The position numbers were made by a program, and so were the translations under genes. From Acidimicrobiaceae bacterium (GTDB lineage: Bacteria; Actinomycetota; Acidimicrobiia; Acidimicrobiales; Palsa-688), in contig JAUTXM010000519.1 in assembly GCA_030838025.1 (NCBI GenBank), positions 1-18,426 of the forward strand: a DNA stretch of 18,426 nt, read 5' to 3'. Shown one piece after another: positions 11,974 to 18,426 of the stretch (the stretch's first letter is position 1; the number at the start of each line of letters is the position of its first letter). The notes beneath the pieces were generated by a model, which was given only the letters and a program-made list of their open reading frames with translations, did not search any database and was not told the origin of the DNA.

Positions 11974-14061
11974 ATGCTCTTCCCCACACTCTCCTTCGCC
12001 GCCTTCTTTGCCCTCGTGTTGCCGGTGAGCTGGCTACTGATGCCCAACCGCGTCCGCTGGCGGCTGTTCATGGTCGCGGCCAGCTGGATGTTCTACGGCG
12101 CTGCCGACTGGCGCTTCGTCCCGCTCCTGGCCGGCTCGACGGTCGTCAACCACTTCTTCGCCCGGCGGATCGATCGCGCCAACGGCAAGGCCCGAAAGAC
12201 ATGGACCACTGCGGCCGTCGCCACCAACCTGCTGGCCCTCGCCTGGTTCAAGTACATCGGGTTCCTGTCGTTGACGACCCAGAGTTCGCTGCGCTTCGTC
12301 GGGATCCACGCCCACGTCCCACTGCCCGAGGTACTCCTGCCGATCGGGATCTCCTTTTTCACCTTTCAGGCGCTCAGCTACGTGATCGACACGTCGCGGC
12401 GCAAGATCCAACCGGTCTCGCTGCTCGAGTTCGCCGTCTACTTGTCCTTCTTCCCTCACCTGGTGGCGGGCCCGATCGTACGGGCGACGGAGTTCCTGCC
12501 CCAGATCAAGGAGCGCATCGACCCCCGCCACGTCGACGTGGGCAAGGCGTTCTGGCTGATCTCGCTCGGGCTGTTCAAAAAGGTGGTCATCGCCAGCTAC
12601 CTGGCCACCCACGCCGCCGACCCGCTGTTCGGGTTCCCCCGCCAACACGCCGGCGTCGAGGCGCTCTTCGGCGTCTACGCCTACGCCATCCAGATCTACG
12701 CCGACTTCAGCGGCTACACCGACATCGCCATCGGCCTGGCGCTACTGCTCGGCATCCGCTTCCCCCAGAACTTCAACGCCCCGTACTCGGCCGCCACCCT
12801 GCAGGACTTCTGGCGCCGCTGGCACATGACGCTGTCGCGGTGGCTGCGGGACTACCTCTACATTCCGCTCGGGGGCAGCCGCCGGGGCCGGGTTCGCACG
12901 TACGTCAACATCATGATCACCATGCTGTTGGGCGGCCTGTGGCACGGGGCGGCCTGGACCTTCGTGGCGTGGGGCGCCCTCCACGGCGGCGGCCTCATCG
13001 TGGAACGGCTGCGCAGCGACCGCCAGCCTCCCCCGGTGGGTCCCGCGCCGGTCGACGAGCCGCCAGATCTGGGAAAAGGGGCCGCCCCGGTGGCGACGAG
13101 CGCCCCCACTGCCGCTCCCGATCCGGCCCCGGTTCGGCCGACCGTGCGGCGGCCCAAGGTGGTGACCCTCCCTCGAGGCGAAGTGCTGGTCACGGGGCGG
13201 GTCGCCACTATCGCGGCCTCCGACGAGGCACCCGAAACCCCACAGGGGACCGCACCCCCCGGCTTCGGCTCCGCACTCGCCGGTTGGCGGGACGCCGCCA
13301 CCCGTGCCGGTGCCAACGCGAAGGCGCGAGCCTCGGCAGCCACGCCCACGCCCGTGCCCGCGGCGTCTGCTCCAACCGCGCCCACGTCCGGGGTGCCCGC
13401 GCCCGCGGCGCCCGGCCCGGCGGCGCCCACCTCGGCAGTACCTGGGCCGGCGGCGTCGACCGCGCCCGTGCCCGGGGCGCCCACGCCCGCGGTGCCTGCA
13501 CCCGCCGCGCCCTCGTCGGCGGTGCGTGGGCCGGCCGCGCCCTCGTCGGCGGTGCCCGAGGCCCCCACGTCCGCGGCGTCCACGCCCGCGGTGCCTGCAT
13601 TCGCAGCGCCTGCGCCGCCCGCCGACACAAGCACAGCCGCCAGCGAGGCCTCCGACGCCGCTCCCGCGACCGCCCTCGCTTCTTCGAACGGGGCGAGACC
13701 CTTCGGCCCGCCGAAGTTGTCACCAGGTGCGCGGGTATGGGTCGGCCGGTTGATCACCTTCCACGTGGTCTGCGTGGCCTGGGTCTTCTTCCGGGCCACT
13801 TCGTTCCACAACGCCCTCGAAGTACTGGGCCGCATCGCAACTATCGGGGGTCGCCATAACCCGTTCAACTGGACGGTCGCCGCGGTCATCGTGGCCGCCC
13901 TCGCCGTCCAGGTCGGCCCGCGAGGAGCGGGCGTCAAACTACAGGTCCTGTTCGCCCGGAGCCCCATCTGGCTCCAGGCCCTGGTGCTGGCGGGTGTGCT
14001 CACGACCATCGATCTCCTCGGTCCGGCCGGTGTGGCCCCGTTCATCTACTTCCGGTTCTGA
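11974..14061 (+). CDS. MBOAT-family O-acyltransferase with a large Pro/Ala-rich insertion
   Basis: This polytopic membrane enzyme transfers acyl groups across the membrane to an extracellular polymer (AlgI/DltB type). The MBOAT core spans residues about 1-345, with the expected MLFPTLSFAAFF start, LPIGISFFTFQALSYVID, YLSFFPHLVAGPI, YADFSGYTDIAIG, FWRRWHMTLSRWLRDYLYIPLGGSRRG and GGLWHGAAW. The conserved histidines are H324 and H337. Residues about 350-581 are a low-complexity Pro/Ala/Thr/Val-rich insertion. The usual C-terminal part then resumes (RLITFHVVCVAWVFFRATSF) to residue 695. Family members are normally about 450-500 aa, so the excess equals the insertion. The frame is unbroken across it. 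The SGNH partner follows after 3 nt. The ATG at 11974 lacks a Shine-Dalgarno. Confidence 0.93.
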   Translation: MLFPTLSFAAFFALVLPVSWLLMPNRVRWRLFMVAASWMFYGAADWRFVPLLAGSTVVNHFFARRIDRANGKARKTWTTAAVATNLLALAWFKYIGFLSLTTQSSLRFVGIHAHVPLPEVLLPIGISFFTFQALSYVIDTSRRKIQPVSLLEFAVYLSFFPHLVAGPIVRATEFLPQIKERIDPRHVDVGKAFWLISLGLFKKVVIASYLATHAADPLFGFPRQHAGVEALFGVYAYAIQIYADFSGYTDIAIGLALLLGIRFPQNFNAPYSAATLQDFWRRWHMTLSRWLRDYLYIPLGGSRRGRVRTYVNIMITMLLGGLWHGAAWTFVAWGALHGGGLIVERLRSDRQPPPVGPAPVDEPPDLGKGAAPVATSAPTAAPDPAPVRPTVRRPKVVTLPRGEVLVTGRVATIAASDEAPETPQGTAPPGFGSALAGWRDAATRAGANAKARASAATPTPVPAASAPTAPTSGVPAPAAPGPAAPTSAVPGPAASTAPVPGAPTPAVPAPAAPSSAVRGPAAPSSAVPEAPTSAASTPAVPAFAAPAPPADTSTAASEASDAAPATALASSNGARPFGPPKLSPGARVWVGRLITFHVVCVAWVFFRATSFHNALEVLGRIATIGGRHNPFNWTVAAVIVAALAVQVGPRGAGVKLQVLFARSPIWLQALVLAGVLTTIDLLGPAGVAPFIYFRF
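13370..13620 (+). repeat. imperfect Pro/Ala codon repeats inside the MBOAT gene
   Basis: Degenerate repeats of cccgcggtgcc, ccctcgtcggcggtg and similar blocks encode PTSAVPGPAA, PSSAVRGPAA, PSSAVPEAP and TPAVPA units. The copies differ in third positions as well as in sequence, suggesting repeated slippage followed by drift. Confidence 0.65.
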
Positions 14062-14064
14062 TCG

Positions 14065-15081
14065 ATGACTTCACGACGTTCACCGCTTGACGTAGACGGC
14101 CGCCGAACGGCATCGGCCGGCCAGGCCATCGTCGTCGTACTGGTGGCGATGGTCCTGGCTGCGTTCCTCAACGCCGACTCGCTGGTGGCGTCCATCGAGG
14201 GCCAGTCATTTGGCACATCCAGGTCGATCGGGCTGTCCTTGGCGCGGCCGGCGAAGACCATCAGCCACTGGACCGGACTCAACCTCCCTCGAAAGCTGAT
14301 CGATCGAATCGCGGAGCCTCAGCCGCCTCGGGTCGCGCTGCCCTCGCCGGTATCAGTGCCGCACGGCTCGCCCTCGACCAGCACGGGCGAAACCCCCGTC
14401 TCGACGACGACGACGACCGTCGCGCCCCGCCGGGTGCCGTCCGCCCAGCAACCGCTGAAGGTGTGGCTGGCCGGGGATTCGCTGATGGGGACGATCGCCG
14501 AGTCGTTCATCGACAAGACCGGCGGCAATCCACTGTTCACTACCGCCCAGGACTTCCGTATCGGGACCGGGCTGGCGCGGCCGGACGTGTACGACTGGCC
14601 GGCGGCGATCAGCCGTGAGGTCGCCACGGCCCACCCCGACGTGGTCATCCTGATATTCGGAGCCAACGACGACCAGGACATGGAAGCAGGTGGTCACCGG
14701 TTCTCCCTCCAGAGCACCGAATGGCAACAGGAGTACGCCCGCCGGGTCAACCAGATTCTCGATGCCACCGCCGACGGTGTCCGCCAGGTCATCTGGCTCG
14801 GGATCCCGGCGGTCCGCCGTCCCCGGCTTAACCAGACCAAGGACTACATCAACGACATCTTGAAGGCGGCGGCCCAGAATCACCCAAACGTCACCTTCGT
14901 CGACCCCGGGCCCTTTCTCGACGGAGCGGGAAACAGCTTCACGACGTACCTGACCAACTCCAGCGGCAAGGCGATCACGGTGCGCGAATCCGACGGGATC
15001 CACATCACCAAGGCGGGCGCTGACCTGGTCACGCCCACCCTGCTGGCCGACATCGACCAGCTGTGGCACGTTCCGCATTGA
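14065..15081 (+). CDS. membrane-anchored SGNH hydrolase-like protein (DUF459 type)
   Basis: The 338-aa product has a cytoplasmic basic tail and one transmembrane segment (about 20-40). A Pro/Ser/Thr-rich linker (about 85-130) precedes an extracellular SGNH domain. Motifs are LAGDSLMG with nucleophile S139, FGAND (198-202) and a C-terminal DGIH with D310 and H313, so the catalytic set is present. DUF459-type SGNH proteins act on, or transfer acetyl groups to, cell-envelope polymers. The gene starts 3 nt after the MBOAT stop without its own Shine-Dalgarno, so it is probably translationally coupled. The pair matches the MBOAT-plus-SGNH logic of PatA/PatB, AlgI/AlgJ/AlgX and OatA. The polymer is not known. 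Confidence 0.9.
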   Translation: MTSRRSPLDVDGRRTASAGQAIVVVLVAMVLAAFLNADSLVASIEGQSFGTSRSIGLSLARPAKTISHWTGLNLPRKLIDRIAEPQPPRVALPSPVSVPHGSPSTSTGETPVSTTTTTVAPRRVPSAQQPLKVWLAGDSLMGTIAESFIDKTGGNPLFTTAQDFRIGTGLARPDVYDWPAAISREVATAHPDVVILIFGANDDQDMEAGGHRFSLQSTEWQQEYARRVNQILDATADGVRQVIWLGIPAVRRPRLNQTKDYINDILKAAAQNHPNVTFVDPGPFLDGAGNSFTTYLTNSSGKAITVRESDGIHITKAGADLVTPTLLADIDQLWHVPH

Positions 15082-15092
15082 TCCACGGAAAT

Positions 15093-15124
15093 GGCGAGGG
15101 GCCGGGACCGGCGGCGTCCTCGCC
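15093..15124 (+). terminator. hairpin after the acylation genes
   Basis: GGCGAGG (15093-15099) pairs with CCTCGCC (15118-15124), and GCCGG (15101-15105) with CCGGC (15108-15112) inside. It begins 11 nt after the SGNH stop. No T-run follows. A weaker inverted repeat, GGCGGCA/TGCCGCC, lies at 15158-15195. The rest of the gap to 15271 holds nothing else I can support. Confidence 0.5.
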
Positions 15125-15271
15125 CCGGCAGCGTCGATAGCCCCCTATTGTTGACGTGGCGGCAGCCACCCAGCGGAACTCAGCGTTGTGCCGCCGATCG
15201 TCTTCCTGCCAGCGGCCCTGACCGGCTCAGGCGCCGTATCGCGAATGTCAGTTCTCCCGGATCTGGGGACC

Positions 15272-16546
15272 CTAAACCTCGGGAATGGCGAGGACCGCAC
15301 CAGCGAGACTCACCTCTGCGCCCGGCACGTGGATCTCCTCGAGTTCGCGGCCCCGGGTCTCGGGGAACCACTTGGCCACGATGATGATCACCCCGATCGG
15401 TCCCAGGATGAGGATGGCCACCACGTCGGGGAGGTTGCCGAAGACCCGCAGCAGCAAGCCGCCGAGGGCCAGGCTGATGACCTCGCCGATGACCAGGGCC
15501 ACCGACACCGCAGCGCCCCCGAATGCTCGCAGCGGGGTGGTGAACAGCTCCGTCGTGAACGCCCCGAGCGCCGGCCGAGCGCCCAGGCTCCCGCTCAGGG
15601 TGAGGGATATGGCCCCCGCGAACGCCAGTGGGCTGCGGGCCACGAAGAAGAACAACAGCGCCCCGATCACGGCCAAACCAGCGAACGAGCAGCCGACCAC
15701 CTTGCGCCCGAAATGATCAGACAGCGGGCCAGATGCGATCTGGACCAAGATGGCCGGCACCCCGGCCACCGTGACCAGCCAGCCGACGGTGGCCGCGGAC
15801 AGGTGGCGCTGGGTCTGCAGGAAGTCGGGCGCCAACGCCACCGCGTGGGTGGTCAACGCCCCGAGCACCGCGGTCGAGCACAGCAAGGCCAGCCAGCGCC
15901 GGTTCGGTGGTTGCAGGATCTCCCGCCAGTGCTCGGCCAAGAGGCCGTTGCGCCGGGCGTCGACGAAACGCCGGCTCTCCGGTAGCCGCCGGCGCAGCAC
16001 CGCCAGGCCGAGCAACGGCGGCGTGGCCAGGGCGTACAGCCAGCGCCACGACAAGCCGACTGGTCCGTACAGGATGGAGCTGGTCCCGACGCCGAGCGCC
16101 GCCATCATGGCCAGCCAGCCAAACCCGAGGCCGCGCGACGTGGCCGGGAGCTCCTCGGCCACCATCGTCCAGGCCACCGCCTGCTCCGACCCGAGGAATC
16201 CCCGGGCGAAGAACTGGCAGCCGGCAAAGACGGCGATGCTCGGCGCCAGCGCCGTGAATCCGGTCGCCACGGTGTACCCCAGAACCGATACGAGCAGGAC
16301 CGCCCGTCGACCCCGCCGGTCGGCCTGGCGGGTGAGGAAGACGGCGGGCAGGGCGCCCAGGTACAGCACCCCGAGCCAAAGCGATGCGCCGGACTGGGTC
16401 AAACCGAAGGTATGGCGGATCTGCTTCAGGGCCACCGCCACCAGGTTCAGGTCGTACCCCTGGAAGAACGACGCCGTTCCGAGCAGGCACAGCAGGAACC
16501 AGTGGCGCCTTTCGAGGCGGCCCGCCGTGGCCCGCATGCTGCGCAT
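15272..16546 (-). CDS. MFS transporter (sugar/metabolite:H+ symporter type)
   Basis: This is a twelve-helix major facilitator permease. Markers are the loop 2-3 motif (TRQADRRGRRAVLL), the repeat of that motif after helix 8 (GPLSDHFGRKVV), LPESRRF in the central loop, and the sugar-porter-like PETRGRELEEI at the C-terminus. FFQGYDLNLVAVALKQI in helix 1 resembles metabolite:proton symporters for sugars or organic/aromatic acids; the substrate cannot be read. ATG 16546 (424 aa) is chosen. A TTG at 16606 would add 20 residues, but that TTG overlaps the likely -35 of the gene and the start of the divergent gene. ATG 16537 is also possible. None has a good Shine-Dalgarno. Confidence 0.9.
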   Translation of the reverse strand: MRSMRATAGRLERRHWFLLCLLGTASFFQGYDLNLVAVALKQIRHTFGLTQSGASLWLGVLYLGALPAVFLTRQADRRGRRAVLLVSVLGYTVATGFTALAPSIAVFAGCQFFARGFLGSEQAVAWTMVAEELPATSRGLGFGWLAMMAALGVGTSSILYGPVGLSWRWLYALATPPLLGLAVLRRRLPESRRFVDARRNGLLAEHWREILQPPNRRWLALLCSTAVLGALTTHAVALAPDFLQTQRHLSAATVGWLVTVAGVPAILVQIASGPLSDHFGRKVVGCSFAGLAVIGALLFFFVARSPLAFAGAISLTLSGSLGARPALGAFTTELFTTPLRAFGGAAVSVALVIGEVISLALGGLLLRVFGNLPDVVAILILGPIGVIIIVAKWFPETRGRELEEIHVPGAEVSLAGAVLAIPEV

Positions 16547-16572
16547 CTGACGAGCATGGTCCAAAACCGAGA

Positions 16573-16606
16573 CGTATATACGACGACGGCGGGAGGGTAC
16601 GGTCAA
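16573..16606. promoter_or_regulatory. divergent promoter region with palindromic TATA
   Basis: CGTATATACG (16573-16582) is a perfect palindrome in GC-rich surroundings and could serve as a -10 in both directions. On the minus strand TTGACC (16606-16601) lies 20 bp before TATATA, a longer spacer than ideal. On the plus strand GGAGGG (16592-16597) is the ribosome-binding site for ATG 16606, eight nt away. Confidence 0.45.
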
Positions 16607-17463
16607 TGCCGATGGCCTGGGTCACGGGAAGTCCGCCGCCTCCGGGTTGGTATCCGGACCCCTCGGGCCAGCCCGCTACGCGCTGGTGGGACGGGCGTGC
16701 CTGGACACCGAGCCTGGTTCCCTTCGCTCCTCCGATGGTGGGTTCGGAGGCGGCACCGGAACCGCGACCAGCTCCGCCCACCCTCCCGGCCAAAGCGGCC
16801 TGGCTGGGCCTGGCCGGTGTGCTGGTGGGGTTCGTTCTCGGCGGCGTGTTCCAAGTCGTCGGAGCGGTGCTCCTTCCGGGCAGCACGGCGGCCGACATCC
16901 TGCTCAGCGAGATTGGCCTGTGGTGCGGCCTCGGGGGCACCGTTGTGGTGGCCAGCCGCCGCTACGGCACCGGTTCGCTGGTGCGCGACTTCGGCTGGCG
17001 GGTCCGTGCGATCGACCTGGCCTGGGGGCCCTTGGCCGCGCTGGCGTGCATCTTCACGGCGGGTTTCATCGGAGGCGCGTTCCAGGGAAGCCGGTTCTCG
17101 GGAAGCAACACCAACATCATCACCAGCCAACGGGGGAACACCGTCGGTGTGGCGGTTGTTACTGTCATTGCTGCCATCGGGGCCCCGATATTCGAGGAGT
17201 TGTTCTTCCGGGGTTTCCTCCGGACGTCCCTGGCCAGCCGGCTCGGGGTGGGTGCGGTGTGGGCTCAGGCAGTCTTGTTTGGCTTCGCCCACTACCAGTT
17301 CGGACTTGGGTTAGGCAACGTTTCGGTCGTGACCGCCACCGCCGGTATCGGGGTGGTGCTGGGGTATACCGCCCATCTGGCCCGGCGCCTCGGACCGGGC
17401 ATGATCGCCCACGGATTGTTCAACCTCCTTGTGACCCTCACCATCATTGGAGTCATCAGATGA
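16606..17463 (+). CDS. DUF2510-CPBP intramembrane metalloprotease
   Basis: The 285-aa product has an N-terminal DUF2510 module (about 6-36: PPGWYPDPSG...RWWDGRAWT), a short Pro-rich linker and a CPBP/Abi membrane protease domain. Motif 1 is E197-E198-LFF-R202 (EExxxR), motif 2 is FGFAH with H229, and motif 3 is HGLFN (H269, N273). These are the metal-binding residues of the glutamic/metal CAAX-protease family, so it is probably active inside the membrane. Substrates of bacterial members are largely unknown. The start is ATG 16606, supported by GGAGGG at 16592-16597; ATG 16612 is in frame too. The stop overlaps the next gene by ATGA (17460-17463), so the two are translationally coupled. Confidence 0.92.
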   Translation: MPMAWVTGSPPPPGWYPDPSGQPATRWWDGRAWTPSLVPFAPPMVGSEAAPEPRPAPPTLPAKAAWLGLAGVLVGFVLGGVFQVVGAVLLPGSTAADILLSEIGLWCGLGGTVVVASRRYGTGSLVRDFGWRVRAIDLAWGPLAALACIFTAGFIGGAFQGSRFSGSNTNIITSQRGNTVGVAVVTVIAAIGAPIFEELFFRGFLRTSLASRLGVGAVWAQAVLFGFAHYQFGLGLGNVSVVTATAGIGVVLGYTAHLARRLGPGMIAHGLFNLLVTLTIIGVIR

Positions 17464-18209
17464 CCGCACCAAGAGCAACGAGCGCAGCGGGCGGGCCCCG
17501 AACTCTTCCGGACCCTCCGGAGTCGCATCACCGCGACATTCAAGGCGGCGCCGCTCGGGCGGCGGTACTGGGCGTCAGCGACGGCCTGGTCACCAATGTG
17601 TCGCTCATCCTCGGGGTGGCCGGGGCCAACACCGGACCGGGCGCTGTGCGCCTGGCGGGCCTCGCCGGGTTGCTAGCCGGGGCGTTCTCCATGGCGGCGG
17701 GCGAGTACGTCTCCATGAAGGCCCAAAGCGAGTTGCTGGAGCGGGAGTTGGAGATGGAGGCGCTGGAGCTGCGCCGCAACCCCGGCGCCGAGAGAGACGA
17801 GCTGGCGCAGCTGTACGAGTCCCGCGGCGTCGACCCCGACGTGGCGGGCGAGCTGGCCAACGAGATGATGCGCACCCCCGAGCTGGCCTTGGAAACCCAC
17901 GCCCGTGAGGAACTGGGCGTCGACCCGAGTTCGCTGGGCAACCCCTACCAGGCGGCATTTGCCTCGGCCGGCAGCTTCGCCGCGGGCGCCCTCGTCCCGC
18001 TGCTGCCCTGGTTCTTCGCCTCCGGGGTAGTGGCGGTCATGGTCTCGTTGGTGCTCGGCGCCGCCGCCTCGATCATGATCGGCACCGCCCTGGCCCGCTA
18101 CACCGGGCGCTCCGCGCTCCACAGCTCGCTTCGCCAGCTCATTGTTACGGTGGCCGCGGCCAGCGTCACCTACGGTCTGGGCGCCCTGGTGGGCACCAGC
18201 CTTACGTAG
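17460..18209 (+). CDS. VIT1/CCC1-family iron/manganese transporter
   Basis: The 249-aa product matches the vacuolar-iron-transporter family. AAVLGVSDGLVTNVSLILGVAGA is helix 1, AGAFSMAAGEYVSMKAQSELLERE covers helix 2 and the start of the metal-binding domain, and a cytoplasmic Glu-rich region (about 85-155) is followed by three C-terminal helices. Members export or sequester Fe2+/Mn2+ using the conserved Glu residues of that loop (EREL-EMEALELRR, ELANEMM, EELGVDP). It starts inside the protease stop codon (ATGA overlap) with GGAG (17449-17452) seven nt upstream, and ends against a convergent gene. Confidence 0.93.
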   Translation: MTAPRATSAAGGPRTLPDPPESHHRDIQGGAARAAVLGVSDGLVTNVSLILGVAGANTGPGAVRLAGLAGLLAGAFSMAAGEYVSMKAQSELLERELEMEALELRRNPGAERDELAQLYESRGVDPDVAGELANEMMRTPELALETHAREELGVDPSSLGNPYQAAFASAGSFAAGALVPLLPWFFASGVVAVMVSLVLGAAASIMIGTALARYTGRSALHSSLRQLIVTVAAASVTYGLGALVGTSLT

Positions 18210-18426
18210 CGCTCGACGCGGGCGGTTCGTCCCGTGCGCTCGGTGCGCCCGGTGCGCCCGGTGCGCCTGGTACGGGCGGTGCGCCCGGTGCGCCTGGTAC
18301 GGGCGGTGCGCCCGGTGCACTTGGTGCGGGCGGTGCACTTGGCGGTGCACCCGGTGCACCCGGTGCGGGCGGTGCACCCGGCGCATCGGTGCCGCCAGCC
18401 CCGCCGGCCCCGGGCGCAGTCGGCTT
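18202..18426 (-). CDS. Pro/Ala/Gly-rich C-terminal tail of a gene entering from the right (partial)
   Basis: The minus strand is open from the right edge to TAA (18204-18202), giving 74 residues of PGAPPAPGAPGAP, PPVPGAPGAP and similar, then SARDEPPASSAT. The stop overlaps the end of the VIT1 gene by eight bases, which suits a convergent gene. On the plus strand the same DNA would give a GAPGAPGTGG collagen-like frame, but no start codon is seen. The body of the protein is outside the window, so function is unknown. Confidence 0.42.
   Translation of the reverse strand, partial: KPTAPGAGGAGGTDAPGAPPAPGAPGAPPSAPPAPSAPGAPPVPGAPGAPPVPGAPGAPGAPSARDEPPASSAT
18241..18382. repeat. 9-bp tandem array
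   Basis: Units of the type cggtgcgcc / tggtacggg / cggtgcacc repeat with a period of 9. A higher-order block (cggtgcgcc twice then tggtacggg) of 27 bp repeats in the first half. All changes keep the reading frame. Confidence 0.85.

Noticed and set aside
11949..13859. 636-residue plus-strand frame overlapping the MBOAT gene
   Set aside because: The translation is Arg/Pro/Gly-rich noise, while the overlapping frame has MBOAT helices and catalytic histidines.
12858..14045. 395-residue antisense frame rich in Ala/Gly over the MBOAT insertion
   Set aside because: The Ala/Gly run is the complement of the Pro/Ala repeat; no start signal and no domain.
17673..18386. His/Arg-rich minus-strand frame (HRAHRPYQAHRAHR repeats)
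   Set aside because: It runs into the transporter gene and its repeats are an alternate frame of the 9-bp array; the Pro/Ala frame ending at 18202 is more plausible.
1..18426. CRISPR array, insertion sequence or prophage
   Set aside because: No regularly spaced direct repeats with unique spacers, transposase, integrase or phage structural gene was found; all repeats seen are tandem or palindromic.

Overview
This is high-GC DNA with dense, mostly short-spaced genes, GTG/TTG starts, weak or absent Shine-Dalgarno sequences on several genes, and Actinomycetota-type families: a MecA_N-type penicillin-binding protein, DUF2510 fused to a CPBP protease, DUF459-type SGNH proteins, Thr-rich lipoproteins and Ig-like repeats of a kind common in actinobacteria. 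I infer an actinobacterium, perhaps of the class Acidimicrobiia. That placement rests on gene style and not on a marker gene.

Layout from left to right. (1) 1-1983, plus strand: a possible tail of an upstream gene, then a transpeptidase-type penicillin-binding protein. (2) 2122-6223, minus strand: a tightly packed four-gene unit. In transcription order it holds a PAS-GAF-PP2C (RsbU-like) phosphatase, a small MauE/DoxX-like membrane protein, an OmpR-type response regulator and a sensor histidine kinase. A good sigma70-like promoter lies just upstream, at 6286-6314. (3) 6240-6674: a comparatively AT-richer divergent regulatory region. (4) 6675-8369, plus: a secreted protein with two Ig-like domains and three repeats of about 92 residues. 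(5) 8455-8530: tRNA-Ala(UGC), followed by a small ABM-like protein. (6) A large perfect-arm hairpin at 8966-9017 between convergent genes. (7) 9120-11305, minus: a flotillin/SPFH protein, a very small NfeD OB-fold protein and a chagasin-like lipoprotein. (8) 11306-11973: a region with no intact gene, containing a promoter-like site, a frameshifted gene remnant and a 16-bp hairpin. (9) 11974-15081, plus: an MBOAT O-acyltransferase with a huge Pro/Ala-rich insertion, followed 3 nt later by a periplasmic SGNH hydrolase-like protein. (10) 15272-16546, minus: an MFS transporter, divergent from (11) 16606-18209, plus: a DUF2510-CPBP intramembrane protease overlapping a VIT1/CCC1-type metal transporter. 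(12) 18202-18426, minus: the Pro/Ala/Gly-rich tail of a gene entering from the right edge.

The genes group into modules: peptidoglycan synthesis; a signalling operon joining a PP2C output to a two-component system; a membrane-microdomain pair (flotillin plus NfeD); a surface-polymer O-acylation pair (MBOAT plus SGNH); and a membrane protease-metal transporter pair. No CRISPR array, insertion sequence, integrase or phage gene was seen. The most unusual features are the soluble-looking flotillin/mini-NfeD pair, the roughly 230-residue insertion in the MBOAT enzyme, and several in-frame 9-bp or 15-bp tandem arrays that build low-complexity protein segments.
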